Source: an uncultured SAR86 cluster bacterium (GTDB lineage: Bacteria > Pseudomonadota > Gammaproteobacteria > Magnimaribacterales > D2472). Taken from it: DNA of 64,000 nucleotides. The stretch spans positions 62,001-126,000 of the forward strand of contig CACMFH010000001.1 in NCBI GenBank assembly GCA_902612915.1. Reading direction: 5' to 3'. The notes under the pieces were generated by a model that did not search any database, had not been told where the DNA came from, and saw nothing but the letters and a program-made list of their open reading frames with translations. Made by a program: the position numbers and the translations under genes. Of this stretch, positions 34,702-43,032 are shown piece after piece. The first letter of the stretch is position 1. Every line of letters starts with the position of its first letter.

Positions 34702-35556
34702 ATGAAATTACTGAAAGCAAATGATGATCTAGTTGATCTGCCTTTTTTTGAGGCTAATAAAAGTTTTAATGATAACGACCCTTTATTAGAAGAGTTTCCA
34801 GAGCAATCAAAACAGCTTATTAATGAAGGTTTTGCAATTCTAGATTTAGTTCATAGTGATGAAATATTTGAGACGATTAACAAAAAGATTGATGAAAAAA
34901 TTTTTAAGGGAAATCCAAAACTAAATCCAAAATACTATCATTATAATGATAATCCAAGAGTAATTGAGGCGTGGAGAGATATTAAAGAGATCGTTGATTT
35001 AGCAAGAGATAAAAAAGTTTTAAGATTTCTTAATTTAGTATACAAAAAAAAACCAATTCCATTCTCAACTATCAATTTTATTAAATCAACTGAACAACCT
35101 CTTCACAGTGATTACATGCATTTTTCATCAAAACCTGAAAGATTTTTAACAGGCGTATGGTTTGCTCTTGAAGATATTCACATTGACTCAGGACCCTTAC
35201 AAGTTATTCCAAAAAGTCACAGGTTACCTATAACAACTTTGGAAGAACTTTCACATAAGATACCCAAAAATACAAAACAGTTAAAAGAAAATTATACTGA
35301 ATATGAAGAACACGTCAGAAATGTTGTTAAAAAAAATAAACTCAGTTCAAAAAAAGTCACAATAAAGAAAAATCAATGCTTAATATGGTCTGCTAACTTA
35401 TTACATGGAGGCACTCCAATTGTTAATCAATCTTTAACAAGAAAAAGTCTGGTTGTTCATTATCATTATGATGGTTGCACATATTATAATCCTGGATTTT
35501 CCAAATTATCCGAAGGCATAATCGCAGAAAGAAGGATTGAAGAGATTACTTATTAG
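34702..35556 (+). CDS. Phytanoyl-CoA dioxygenase (PhyH) family Fe(II)/2-oxoglutarate oxygenase
   Basis: A 284-residue double-stranded beta-helix oxygenase. The iron triad is visible as His135-x-Asp137 in PLHSDYMHF and the distal His235 in ANLLHGGTP; Arg247 in SLTRKSLVVHYH would bind 2-oxoglutarate. Family members hydroxylate acyl-CoA, acyl-ACP, amino acids or sugars. The next three genes encode ACP, a KAS III-like enzyme and an SDR, so a carrier-bound acyl chain or the finished sugar are both plausible substrates. Start ATG 34702 follows a TATAAT and has no SD. Confidence 0.8.
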   Translation: MKLLKANDDLVDLPFFEANKSFNDNDPLLEEFPEQSKQLINEGFAILDLVHSDEIFETINKKIDEKIFKGNPKLNPKYYHYNDNPRVIEAWRDIKEIVDLARDKKVLRFLNLVYKKKPIPFSTINFIKSTEQPLHSDYMHFSSKPERFLTGVWFALEDIHIDSGPLQVIPKSHRLPITTLEELSHKIPKNTKQLKENYTEYEEHVRNVVKKNKLSSKKVTIKKNQCLIWSANLLHGGTPIVNQSLTRKSLVVHYHYDGCTYYNPGFSKLSEGIIAERRIEEITY

Positions 35557-35566
35557 GAGATTTATT

Positions 35567-35803
35567 ATGAAAAAAGAAAATATCTTACAACTAATAAAAG
35601 AGGCGTTGGATGCTGAAAATGAAATAAATGATGATTCCTCTGAAGAAAATATACCTGAATGGGATTCTCTTGGTCATTTGAGCATTCTTACAGCACTAGA
35701 TGAAGCGACAGGAGGAAAAGCCTCTGCAATTAGTGACTTAAGTGAAGCAACTTCTGTTAAAAAGATTTTTGATATTTTTGAAAAAGAAGGAATCATTGAA
35801 TAG
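35567..35803 (+). CDS. Acyl carrier protein
   Basis: A 78-residue phosphopantetheine carrier protein. The attachment Ser is Ser34 in PEWDSLGHLSI, and the helix pattern fits an ACP. The start is ATG 35567, chosen over a longer reading from 35537, because AGGAG lies nine bases upstream (35555-35559) and the extension MKRLLIRRFI overlaps the dioxygenase gene. It lies between PhyH and KAS III genes; it is a dedicated, not housekeeping, ACP because its sequence differs from the AcpP signature D-S-L-D. Confidence 0.88.
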   Translation: MKKENILQLIKEALDAENEINDDSSEENIPEWDSLGHLSILTALDEATGGKASAISDLSEATSVKKIFDIFEKEGIIE

Positions 35804-35836
35804 TTTGATTTTTTAGGGCTTACGCAAAACCTATAA

Positions 35837-36787
35837 ATGAAAATAGAGATAGGAAAAATAAGCTACCAGCTTGCTTCCAAAAAAGCATCAGTTTTTGATT
35901 TCAAAGAAGAAAATCCTGATTGGGATATCAATCAGATAGTTTCTAAAACTGGTGTTGAAACTGTTTATGTTTCTGATGAAAATGAAACAGCGCTAGATTT
36001 ATGTATAAAAGCTGCAAAAAAACTAAACTTTGATCCTGATGAAATAGGAGCTTGCATATTTGTAACTCAATCTCCTGATTATATGTTACCGACTTCAGCT
36101 TGCATTGCTCAAGATGAGCTTGGACTTAGCAAAAATATTGCAGCTTTTGATATAAATTTAGGTTGTTCTGGATTTATTTATGCTCTGAGTGTTGCTAAAG
36201 GAATTTTGCAAGATCTAAAAAAAGATAAAATTCTAATACTATGTGGAGATACATATACTAAATTTATTAGAAACAACGATAGAACATGTCGCCCAGTATT
36301 TAGTGACGCAGGTTCAGCAGTTATAATTTCAAAATCAAAATCTAAAATGAGTGGTCCATTTAGCTTTGGCACTGATGGGAGTGGATATGACAAGCTAATT
36401 GTGAGAAACAGAGCTACAAAAATTGAAAATAATTTTGATAATTTCATTCATATGAATGGTGCTGAAGTTCTTATGTTCACTATGTCAAATGTTCCAAAAG
36501 GCGTGAATCAGCTAATTGAAGAATCCGGTTTGAAATTTGAAGATATAGATTTTTTTCTTTTTCACCAAGCTAGCACAATTGTATTAGATAATATCCAAAG
36601 AAAATTAAAAATACCAAACGAAAAGATGCCAAGAAACAATAAATATATTGGAAATACAGTATCAGCCACGATACCTATTCTAATGAAGGACCTTATTAGC
36701 GAAGGTAAAATCAAAAAAAATGACAAAATATTGATGTTTGGATTTGGAGTGGGATATTCTTTTGGAGGATGTATTCTTGAGTACTAA
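35837..36787 (+). CDS. 3-oxoacyl-ACP synthase III-like enzyme (KAS III / FabH family)
   Basis: A 316-residue thiolase-fold condensing enzyme. The Cys-His-Asn triad is complete: Cys110 in DINLGCSGFIYAL, His243 in LFHQAST and Asn273 in YIGNTVSATIP. KAS III enzymes load an acyl-CoA onto Cys and condense it with malonyl-ACP; relatives transfer acyl groups without condensation. With the neighbouring ACP and SDR it could build a short 3-hydroxyacyl chain. Acyl specificity cannot be read from sequence. Its last 11 bases overlap the start of the next gene. Confidence 0.85.
   Translation: MKIEIGKISYQLASKKASVFDFKEENPDWDINQIVSKTGVETVYVSDENETALDLCIKAAKKLNFDPDEIGACIFVTQSPDYMLPTSACIAQDELGLSKNIAAFDINLGCSGFIYALSVAKGILQDLKKDKILILCGDTYTKFIRNNDRTCRPVFSDAGSAVIISKSKSKMSGPFSFGTDGSGYDKLIVRNRATKIENNFDNFIHMNGAEVLMFTMSNVPKGVNQLIEESGLKFEDIDFFLFHQASTIVLDNIQRKLKIPNEKMPRNNKYIGNTVSATIPILMKDLISEGKIKKNDKILMFGFGVGYSFGGCILEY
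36764..36779 (+). promoter_or_regulatory. Shine-Dalgarno and TTG start of the SDR gene
   Basis: GGAGG at 36764-36768 stands eight bases before TTG at 36777-36779. This decides the SDR start against the longer ATG reading at 36738, which lacks an SD and would add residues read from inside the KAS III gene. Confidence 0.75.
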
Positions 36788-37484
36788 TATTAAGGATAAA
36801 CAAATAATTATAACTGGGTACAGCTCAGACCTAGCTCAAGCAACATTTAGTAAATATTCAAATAAAAATTTAATTTTTGGAACATATAACAAGAATAGAT
36901 TAAAAAATGAAAATAAAAATATAATTCTCAATAAAGTTGATTTATGTAGTGAAAATGAAATTAAAAAATATCTAGATTCGATAAAAGAACATTTAAGAAA
37001 TATTATATTAGTAAATTTTGCTGCTTACAAAAAAGATGGCTTATTAGCAAATTTTTCTTCAGAGGAATGGCAAAAAACTTTTGATATAAACATAAAGTCA
37101 AACTTTCTTATATCAAGATATGTTGTTCCTATAATGATAGCAAATAAATGGGGAAGAATAATTCATATTTCCTCAGCAAGAGGATTAAGAGGCTCTCCAG
37201 GATCTTCAGCTTACAGCGCATCAAAGTCTGCTTTAGATTCTTTTAATAAATCAATTGCAAAAGAATATGCTAGATTTGGAATAACCTCAAATATTATCTC
37301 ACTTGGTTACTTTGATTATGGCATGTTTAAGAAACTCAGTCCTGACATTAGTAAAAAGTTTAAGGATAGTCTGCCTTCAAACTTATTAGGAAGTCATGAG
37401 GATATATCTAGCTGTTTTGATTTTATAGTTAATTCACCATTTACAAATGGTGAAACCATCACTATTGATGGTTGTATGGACTAG
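36777..37484 (+). CDS. FabG-like short-chain dehydrogenase/reductase
   Basis: A 235-residue SDR, probably reducing a 3-oxoacyl-ACP to the 3-hydroxy form. The catalytic Ser is in IIHISSARGLRGSPG, Tyr/Lys in SAYSASKSALDSF, and the C-terminus has TNGETITIDGCM, the typical FabG ending. The cofactor loop, normally T-G-x3-G-x-G, reads ITGYSSDLAQA, so two of the glycines are missing and cofactor binding may be altered. It closes the PhyH-ACP-KAS III-SDR cassette and lies 5 bases before the frameshifted glycosyltransferase. Confidence 0.82.
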   Translation: MSTNIKDKQIIITGYSSDLAQATFSKYSNKNLIFGTYNKNRLKNENKNIILNKVDLCSENEIKKYLDSIKEHLRNIILVNFAAYKKDGLLANFSSEEWQKTFDINIKSNFLISRYVVPIMIANKWGRIIHISSARGLRGSPGSSAYSASKSALDSFNKSIAKEYARFGITSNIISLGYFDYGMFKKLSPDISKKFKDSLPSNLLGSHEDISSCFDFIVNSPFTNGETITIDGCMD

Positions 37485-37489
37485 ACTAA

Positions 37490-38711
37490 ATGAAGATAAG
37501 TATTTTGTCTTATGGTTTTACCAAGTGGAATGGCGGAATTGATTTTATAAAAATCATATCATCATCTCTTGCTTTATATCTAAAAAATAAAAAATTAAAA
37601 ACTTTTTTTAGTTATCCCTTCTAACGACTTAAATAATGTTTTTATTCAGTTAACTGCTAGGATAATATTTTTTATAAAAATTTTATTAAGAAAAGATGCA
37701 AGATTACTTCATAATAATTTTAAAAAATTTTCTGAAATATTTCGAGATTTAAAAAAAGATTATTTTTTTTTGAAAGGCGGTTCTAATTTAACAAGTCAAA
37801 TTACTGCTGCAAAAAAGAAAAATACCACAATTCTTTTACCGATGATTGATGTTCCAAAAAAAAATTTTCAAATACCATGGATTGGGTATTTGTATGATTT
37901 TCAACATAAACATTATCCTCAATATTTTTCAAAAAAAGAAATTTTAAAGCGTGATATTGAATTTGATAATATGCTAAATTCAAAAAAAAATATTATTGTA
38001 GCCTCACAAACCGTTATCGAAGATGCTAAAAGATTTTTCCCAAATCACACATCCATCTTACATTCAATTCCATACAGTGCCTGTCCTCAAGAATCTCACC
38101 TGAATATTATTGAAGATTTAAGAAAAAAATATAATTTAAATAAAGATTATTTTCTAGTTTCTAATCAATTTTTTATGCATAAAGGACACAATTATCTTTT
38201 TAAAGCATTTAAAAAATATATTGATTTGGGCGGAATGCATGATCTTGTTTGTACTGGTGATACTTTAAGTTCAAGTGGTTCAAATTACTTTGATGAACTA
38301 AAGAAATATCTAAGGAAAAATAATTTATCTAAAAGAATACGTATCCTTGGACATATTTCTAAATATGATCAGATATGTTTATTAAAAAAATCAAAAGCAT
38401 TAATTCAGCCAACTTTGTTTGAGGGTGGTCCAGGTGGAGGTTCTGTTTATGAATCGGTTGGTCTTGGAATTCCATCAATCGTTTCAAATATAGATGTTAA
38501 CTTAGAGTTGCAAAGTCACAACATAGATAATCTAGTGTTTTTTGAATTTGGTAATGCTGATGACTTATCAAAAAAAATTTTTGAGGCAGAGAATAAAAAC
38601 TTCTCAGTGTTTTCAAATGAAATTCTTCTTGAAAGAGGTTTAGCAAGAAAAAACGAGTGTGGTAAATTTATCTACAATTTAATAAAAAAAACATTAGAAG
38701 AGTCCAATTGA
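37490..38711 (+). pseudogene. Glycosyltransferase family 4, split by a +1 frameshift at a T run
   Basis: A GT4-type glycosyltransferase in two frames. From ATG 37490 the reading gives MKISILSYGFTKWNGGIDFI and stops at TAA 37622-37624. If one T of the seven-T run at 37603-37609 is removed, the frame continues as KTFLVIPSNDLNN into the long second ORF, which ends at 38711, giving 406 residues. The C-terminal part has SNQFFMHKGHNYLFKAFKKY and QPTLFEGGPGGGSVYESVGL, the GT4 donor-binding Glu region. The second frame could start at TTG 37770, yielding a protein without the acceptor domain. Recent inactivation, slippage, or a sequencing error are all possible. Confidence 0.8.
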
Positions 38712-38746
38712 GGTAATATGTTTTATAATTTGAATGGGTGGATATA

Positions 38747-39673
38747 ATGAATTCTGAAATAAAAGATTACTATGATGGGAATTTAAGCCTGAAATCAATC
38801 ATAAAAATTCTGTTAAAAAGGAAAATTCTAGTTTTATCAATTTCCGCTTTGTTTGGGGTATTTTCAATAATATATTCGCTTTCACTTGATGATATCTATA
38901 CCTCAACAAGCTCACTAGAAATAAAACAAAAAACGCAATCTGATTCTTCTTCTGGAATGTCAGCGCTGTCATCTTTGACAGGAATTTCTTTAGATAGTTT
39001 AGATAATAAAAGTGCATATATTTTTCAGATATTAAAATCTAGAGACTTTACGAAACATATCATTAAATTTGATGGCGTGCTTGAAAATATTTTTGCTGTT
39101 GAGTCTTACGATAAAGACAAGAAAAAGATAATATATGATAAATCTATATTTGATGAAAAAGATTCAAAATGGGTCAGAAAGCCAAAAAAAAATCAAAAAA
39201 TAATTCCTTCATATCTAGAAGCACATGAAGAGTTTCACAAAAATATCATAAGCTTTAAAGAAATTGAAAGTGGATTTATTGAAATATCGGTTGAGCACCG
39301 ATCTCCAATATTTTCAGAGCAATTATTACAATTAATAATAAAAGAACTTAATAACATTACTAGGCTTAAAGATATTTCTGAATCAAATGCTTCTCTTGAA
39401 TATCTTTATGAAGAATTAAAAGAAACTAAACAAATAGAAATTAGGCAATCCATTAATGAATTAATTAAACCAAAACTTGAGATGTTGATGCTTGCAGATA
39501 TTGACGAGTTTTATAGTATTGAGCCAATAGATGGGCCTTTCACTCCAGAGGAAAGATCTAGCCCAAATAGAATGCTTATTTGTATATTAATTACTTTTTT
39601 TGGTTTTATTTCAATCTCTACATATGTTTTAATTTCAAACATGTTTTTAGAGTTTAATAAGTTAGAAAGCTGA
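38747..39673 (+). CDS. wzz: Wzz-type polysaccharide chain-length determinant
   Basis: A ~308-residue inner-membrane protein with the Wzz layout: TM1 at about residues 22-45 (ILVLSISALFGVFSIIYSLS), a large periplasmic helical part, and TM2 near the C-terminus (MLICILITFFGFISISTYVL), preceded by the Pro-containing PFTPEERSSPNR that matches the Wzz P-rich segment. It sets the number of repeat units made by Wzy. No tyrosine kinase domain is attached. GTG 38738 would add three residues; ATG 38747 is preferred because GGTGGA lies 5 bases upstream. A TATAAT at 38724-38729 may be a promoter. Confidence 0.85.
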   Translation: MNSEIKDYYDGNLSLKSIIKILLKRKILVLSISALFGVFSIIYSLSLDDIYTSTSSLEIKQKTQSDSSSGMSALSSLTGISLDSLDNKSAYIFQILKSRDFTKHIIKFDGVLENIFAVESYDKDKKKIIYDKSIFDEKDSKWVRKPKKNQKIIPSYLEAHEEFHKNIISFKEIESGFIEISVEHRSPIFSEQLLQLIIKELNNITRLKDISESNASLEYLYEELKETKQIEIRQSINELIKPKLEMLMLADIDEFYSIEPIDGPFTPEERSSPNRMLICILITFFGFISISTYVLISNMFLEFNKLES

Positions 39674-39683
39674 TCTAATTAAA

Positions 39684-41096
39684 ATGAATATATCACTTGT
39701 AGTAATGGCCGGAGGTTCAGGTACTCGGCTTTGGCCATATTCTAGATCAATGTACCCAAAGCAGTTTTTACCATTACATACTGATCATAGTATGTTTCAA
39801 GATACTTTTCTTAGGTGCAAAAATTTACCAATAACAAACAGAATCACATTATGCAATGAAGACCATAGATTTATAGTTGCAGAACAACTAAAAAATCTAA
39901 ACTTAGAGAGCGATATAATTCTTGAACCTTCTGCTAAAAATACAGCTCCAGCAATTGCATTAGCAGCATTCTTAGAGAAAGATAAAAATTCACTTCTTTT
40001 AGTTTTGCCGTCAGATCACGTTGTAAAAAATGTTGAACAATTTTCAAAATTAGTTCTTGACTCATCTAACTTAGCAGATTCTGGCAAGATTATTACGTTT
40101 GGAATTGTTCCAAATAAACCCAGTACAGGTTATGGATATATCGAGAAAGGTGATGATCTTCATGTAGGCTATGAAGTAAAAAGATTTATTGAAAAACCTC
40201 CTTCGTCTGAAGCCGAAAATTATTTAAATTCAAATAACTATCTTTGGAATAGCGGAATATTTCTTTTTAAAGCAGATAAATATTTAGAAGAGCTTAAGAA
40301 TTTCAGTCCAGAAATATATAATTGTTGTAAAGAAGCCACCAGCAACATTCAAAAAGAACTAGACTTTACAAGAATTGATAATGAAATTTTTAATTTGTGT
40401 CCCTCAGATTCAATTGACTATGCGGTTATGGAAAATACTCTTGATGCAGCAGTTGTTCCTTGTGATATTGGATGGAATGATTTAGGTTCATGGAACAGTG
40501 TGCTTGAAAGCATGCCATCAGATGAAAATGGCAATTTTAGTAAAGGTAAAGCCATATTTAATAAGTCTGATAATACATATGTAAACTCTGACTCTCAGCT
40601 TGTTGTTGCGCTAGGATTAAAAAACACATCCATAGTTACCACTAAAGATGTTGTACTTGTTGCTGATCATGATCATTCTCAAGAAATTAAAGCTATTGTA
40701 GAAGATATTAAGTTAAAAGATGAATATGGTGAAATTACTAAATTCCACAATAAAGTCCATAGACCTTGGGGAACCTTTGAATCTCTTGATATTGGCGAAT
40801 TACATCAAGTTAAAAGAATAATGGTAAGGCCAAATGCAAAATTAAGTGTTCAACGACATAAATTTAGGGCAGAACATTGGGTAGTAGTAAAGGGAACCGC
40901 AGAAGTTTTCAGAGACGACGAAGTTATAACGCTAAAAGAGAATGAATCTATATATTTGCCACTTGGTTGTATACATGCTTTAAAGAATCCAGGCGATACA
41001 GATCTTGAATTAATTGAGGTTCAATTTGGAACATATTTAGGCGAAGATGATATTGAAAGGCTGGAAGATATTTATGGAAGAAATTCGGATGATTAA
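39684..41096 (+). CDS. manC: Mannose-1-phosphate guanylyltransferase / mannose-6-phosphate isomerase
   Basis: A 470-residue bifunctional enzyme making GDP-mannose. The guanylyltransferase domain has MAGGSGTRLWPYSRSMYPKQ (about residues 8-27) and the family segments VLPSDHV, FVEKP-like RFIEKP and NSGIFLF; the C-terminal type II phosphomannose isomerase cupin has RPWGTFESLD and QRHKFRAEHWVVVKGTA (about 395-410). Length matches ManC/AlgA (about 470-480). The product feeds Gmd and the GDP-mannose 3,5-epimerase. The phosphomannomutase ManB is not in the window. Confidence 0.95.
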   Translation: MNISLVVMAGGSGTRLWPYSRSMYPKQFLPLHTDHSMFQDTFLRCKNLPITNRITLCNEDHRFIVAEQLKNLNLESDIILEPSAKNTAPAIALAAFLEKDKNSLLLVLPSDHVVKNVEQFSKLVLDSSNLADSGKIITFGIVPNKPSTGYGYIEKGDDLHVGYEVKRFIEKPPSSEAENYLNSNNYLWNSGIFLFKADKYLEELKNFSPEIYNCCKEATSNIQKELDFTRIDNEIFNLCPSDSIDYAVMENTLDAAVVPCDIGWNDLGSWNSVLESMPSDENGNFSKGKAIFNKSDNTYVNSDSQLVVALGLKNTSIVTTKDVVLVADHDHSQEIKAIVEDIKLKDEYGEITKFHNKVHRPWGTFESLDIGELHQVKRIMVRPNAKLSVQRHKFRAEHWVVVKGTAEVFRDDEVITLKENESIYLPLGCIHALKNPGDTDLELIEVQFGTYLGEDDIERLEDIYGRNSDD

Positions 41097-41129
41097 AATA
41101 CAATTTATAACTCTATTGAATTATAATGC

Positions 41130-41146
41130 CCTCATTAATTGAGGAG
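41130..41146 (+). promoter_or_regulatory. Inverted repeat overlapping the SD of the epimerase gene
   Basis: CCTCA (41130-41134) and TGAGG (41140-41144) form a 5-bp stem with a 5-base loop; the right arm contains most of the SD GAGGAG (41141-41146) for the ATG at 41153. A TATAAT is at 41122-41127. Only transcripts starting upstream of 41130 could form the hairpin. Confidence 0.3.
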
Positions 41147-41152
41147 ATATAG

Positions 41153-42115
41153 ATGAAAAAAGCTTTAGTTTTAGGTGCAGGAGGTTTCATAGCCCACCAC
41201 CTTCAAAGAAGATTAAAAGAAGAAGGTTATTGGGTGAGATCCGTAGACTTAAAATATCCACGTTTCGATGATACAGATTCTGATGATTTTGTTGTTGGCG
41301 ATCTTAGAGACAAAAACTTTGTGGATAGTGTTGTTGATAGAAGATTTGATGAAGTTTATCAACTTGCTGCTGATATGGGTGGTGCTGGATATATTTTTAC
41401 AGGTGAAAATGATGCTGATGTAATGACTAATTCCTCCTTAATAAATTTAAATGTTTTAGATTCATGTCAAAAAAGAAACATAAAAAGGATATTTTATTCT
41501 TCAAGTGCATGTATTTATCCTGAGTATAATCAACTTGATCCTAATAATCCAAAATGCTCTGAAGAGTCAGCATACCCTGCAGCACCTGATTCTGAGTATG
41601 GATGGGAGAAACTTTTCAGTGAGAGAATGTACTTAGCATATTCCAGAAATAAAGGTATAGAATCTCGAGTAGCTAGATATCATAATATTTATGGTCCTCT
41701 AGGTTCTTGGAACGATGGTAAAGAAAAAGCACCTGCTGCATTATGCAGAAAAGTCGCTTTTGCTGATGATGGTGGCTTTATTGAGGTTTGGGGTGATGGA
41801 GTCCAAACAAGATCATTTTTGTATATCGATGATTGCGTGGATGCTACTATAAAACTCACAAGGTCAGAATTTGAAGGACCAGTTAATATTGGTTCTGAAG
41901 AAATGATTTCAATAAATAATTTAGCAAAATTAATTATTGAAATATCAGGTAAAGATTTATCAATAAAAAATATACCTGGTCCTGAGGGTGTAAGAGGAAG
42001 AAATTCTGATAATAAAATTATTGAGAAGGAACTTAATTGGAAACCAACTTTTAGTTTAGAAGAAGGCGTAAAAAAGACATATGACTGGATTAGTAATCAG
42101 GTGAAGTCTCAATAA
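41153..42115 (+). CDS. GDP-mannose 3,5-epimerase (plant GME-like)
   Basis: A 320-residue extended SDR closely resembling plant GDP-mannose 3,5-epimerase, which makes GDP-L-galactose (and GDP-L-gulose) in vitamin C synthesis. Shared segments include AADMGGAGYI, SSSACIYPEYNQL, GPLGSWNDGKEKAPAALCRK, WGDGVQTRSFLYIDDCVDA and PGPEGVRGRNSDN. Catalytic residues align in spacing with Arabidopsis Cys145, Tyr174, Lys178 and Lys217 as I remember them: here Cys120, Tyr149, Lys153 and Lys192. The Rossmann motif is GAGGFIAHHL. It follows manC and precedes a glycosyltransferase, so it probably makes an L-sugar for the surface polysaccharide. Confidence 0.85.
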   Translation: MKKALVLGAGGFIAHHLQRRLKEEGYWVRSVDLKYPRFDDTDSDDFVVGDLRDKNFVDSVVDRRFDEVYQLAADMGGAGYIFTGENDADVMTNSSLINLNVLDSCQKRNIKRIFYSSSACIYPEYNQLDPNNPKCSEESAYPAAPDSEYGWEKLFSERMYLAYSRNKGIESRVARYHNIYGPLGSWNDGKEKAPAALCRKVAFADDGGFIEVWGDGVQTRSFLYIDDCVDATIKLTRSEFEGPVNIGSEEMISINNLAKLIIEISGKDLSIKNIPGPEGVRGRNSDNKIIEKELNWKPTFSLEEGVKKTYDWISNQVKSQ

Positions 42116-42120
42116 ATTCG

Positions 42121-43032
42121 ATGCCATTAAAAATAATCCATATTGTAAAATTATGGGGAAAGGGTGGAGTTGAGGATTACATAAACTCACTTCAAAAGGT
42201 AGAAAGCTCTGAACATGAATTAAAAATATGTTCACAAACAAGTTTTTTTAAAATTAACAAACTTTCAAAAGAAAACATTTATCTCTTTCATACACCTGCA
42301 TATATTTTTCCTATTTTATATTTAAAAATATTGGGGATTCCTCACAAAGTAATTCTTCATAATGAGCCTTTCAGGAAACATTTTTTAAAAGATTTGTATT
42401 TTTTATTTAACTTTTTAATTCACGTAATTTTAAGAACAAAAATTTATGTCTGGTCTGAAAATATCAAAAAAAAATTATTAAAGTTAAACTCAAATGTGGA
42501 ATTAATGCCAATGTTTGACCAGTCAAGATTCCAAAAAACAACTTATTCGGATTCAAAAAAAATAATTTTTGTCGCTCGCTATGACACTCAAAAAAATATA
42601 GATTTATTTCTAAAAATCACGGAAGAAAATAAGGATTTTAATTTTTATGTTTATGGAGATGGATATCCACCAAGTTTTTTCAGTAGATATAAAAATATTT
42701 TTTTTAATGGTTTTGTTAGCGACAAAGATGTTATTTATGATGATGGAATACTTCTGTGCACATCACATTATGAAGGAGGCCCTCTTGTTGCATTAGAGGC
42801 TCTATCCTACGGATTGCCAATAATTACAACACAAGTAGGAGTTTTTCATGATTTTAAAACTAACACTCAAAAAATAGACTCAATAAACTCATTCAAAACT
42901 ATAGAGGAGGCTAATCGGATTTTAGATATTTTTAGAAATAAAAAATTTTTTCATTCTGATAATAATTTACAATACCTGAAAGAAAGCTTTTTAAGCTCAA
43001 CTGAAGTGGTAAATAAAATCTATGAACAATAA
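42121..43032 (+). CDS. Glycosyltransferase family 4
   Basis: A 303-residue GT-B-fold glycosyltransferase. N-terminal segment IIHIVKLWGKGGVEDYINSL contains the Gly-rich acceptor loop; the C-terminal domain has FVARYDTQKNIDLFLKI and the donor-binding TSHYEGGPLVALEALSYGLP (about residues 217-236, E-x7-E type). It is probably cytoplasmic and membrane-associated, adding a sugar to the undecaprenyl-linked unit. Donor unknown. Overlaps the next gene by 11 bases. Confidence 0.85.
   Translation: MPLKIIHIVKLWGKGGVEDYINSLQKVESSEHELKICSQTSFFKINKLSKENIYLFHTPAYIFPILYLKILGIPHKVILHNEPFRKHFLKDLYFLFNFLIHVILRTKIYVWSENIKKKLLKLNSNVELMPMFDQSRFQKTTYSDSKKIIFVARYDTQKNIDLFLKITEENKDFNFYVYGDGYPPSFFSRYKNIFFNGFVSDKDVIYDDGILLCTSHYEGGPLVALEALSYGLPIITTQVGVFHDFKTNTQKIDSINSFKTIEEANRILDIFRNKKFFHSDNNLQYLKESFLSSTEVVNKIYEQ

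Noticed and set aside
35537-35566. Longer start for the ACP gene
   Set aside because: The extra ten residues are basic and overlap the dioxygenase gene; the ATG at 35567 has a strong SD.
36738-36776. N-terminal extension of the SDR starting with ATG 36738
   Set aside because: It overlaps the end of the KAS III gene, lacks an SD and adds residues unlike any SDR; TTG 36777 with GGAGG eight bases upstream is better.
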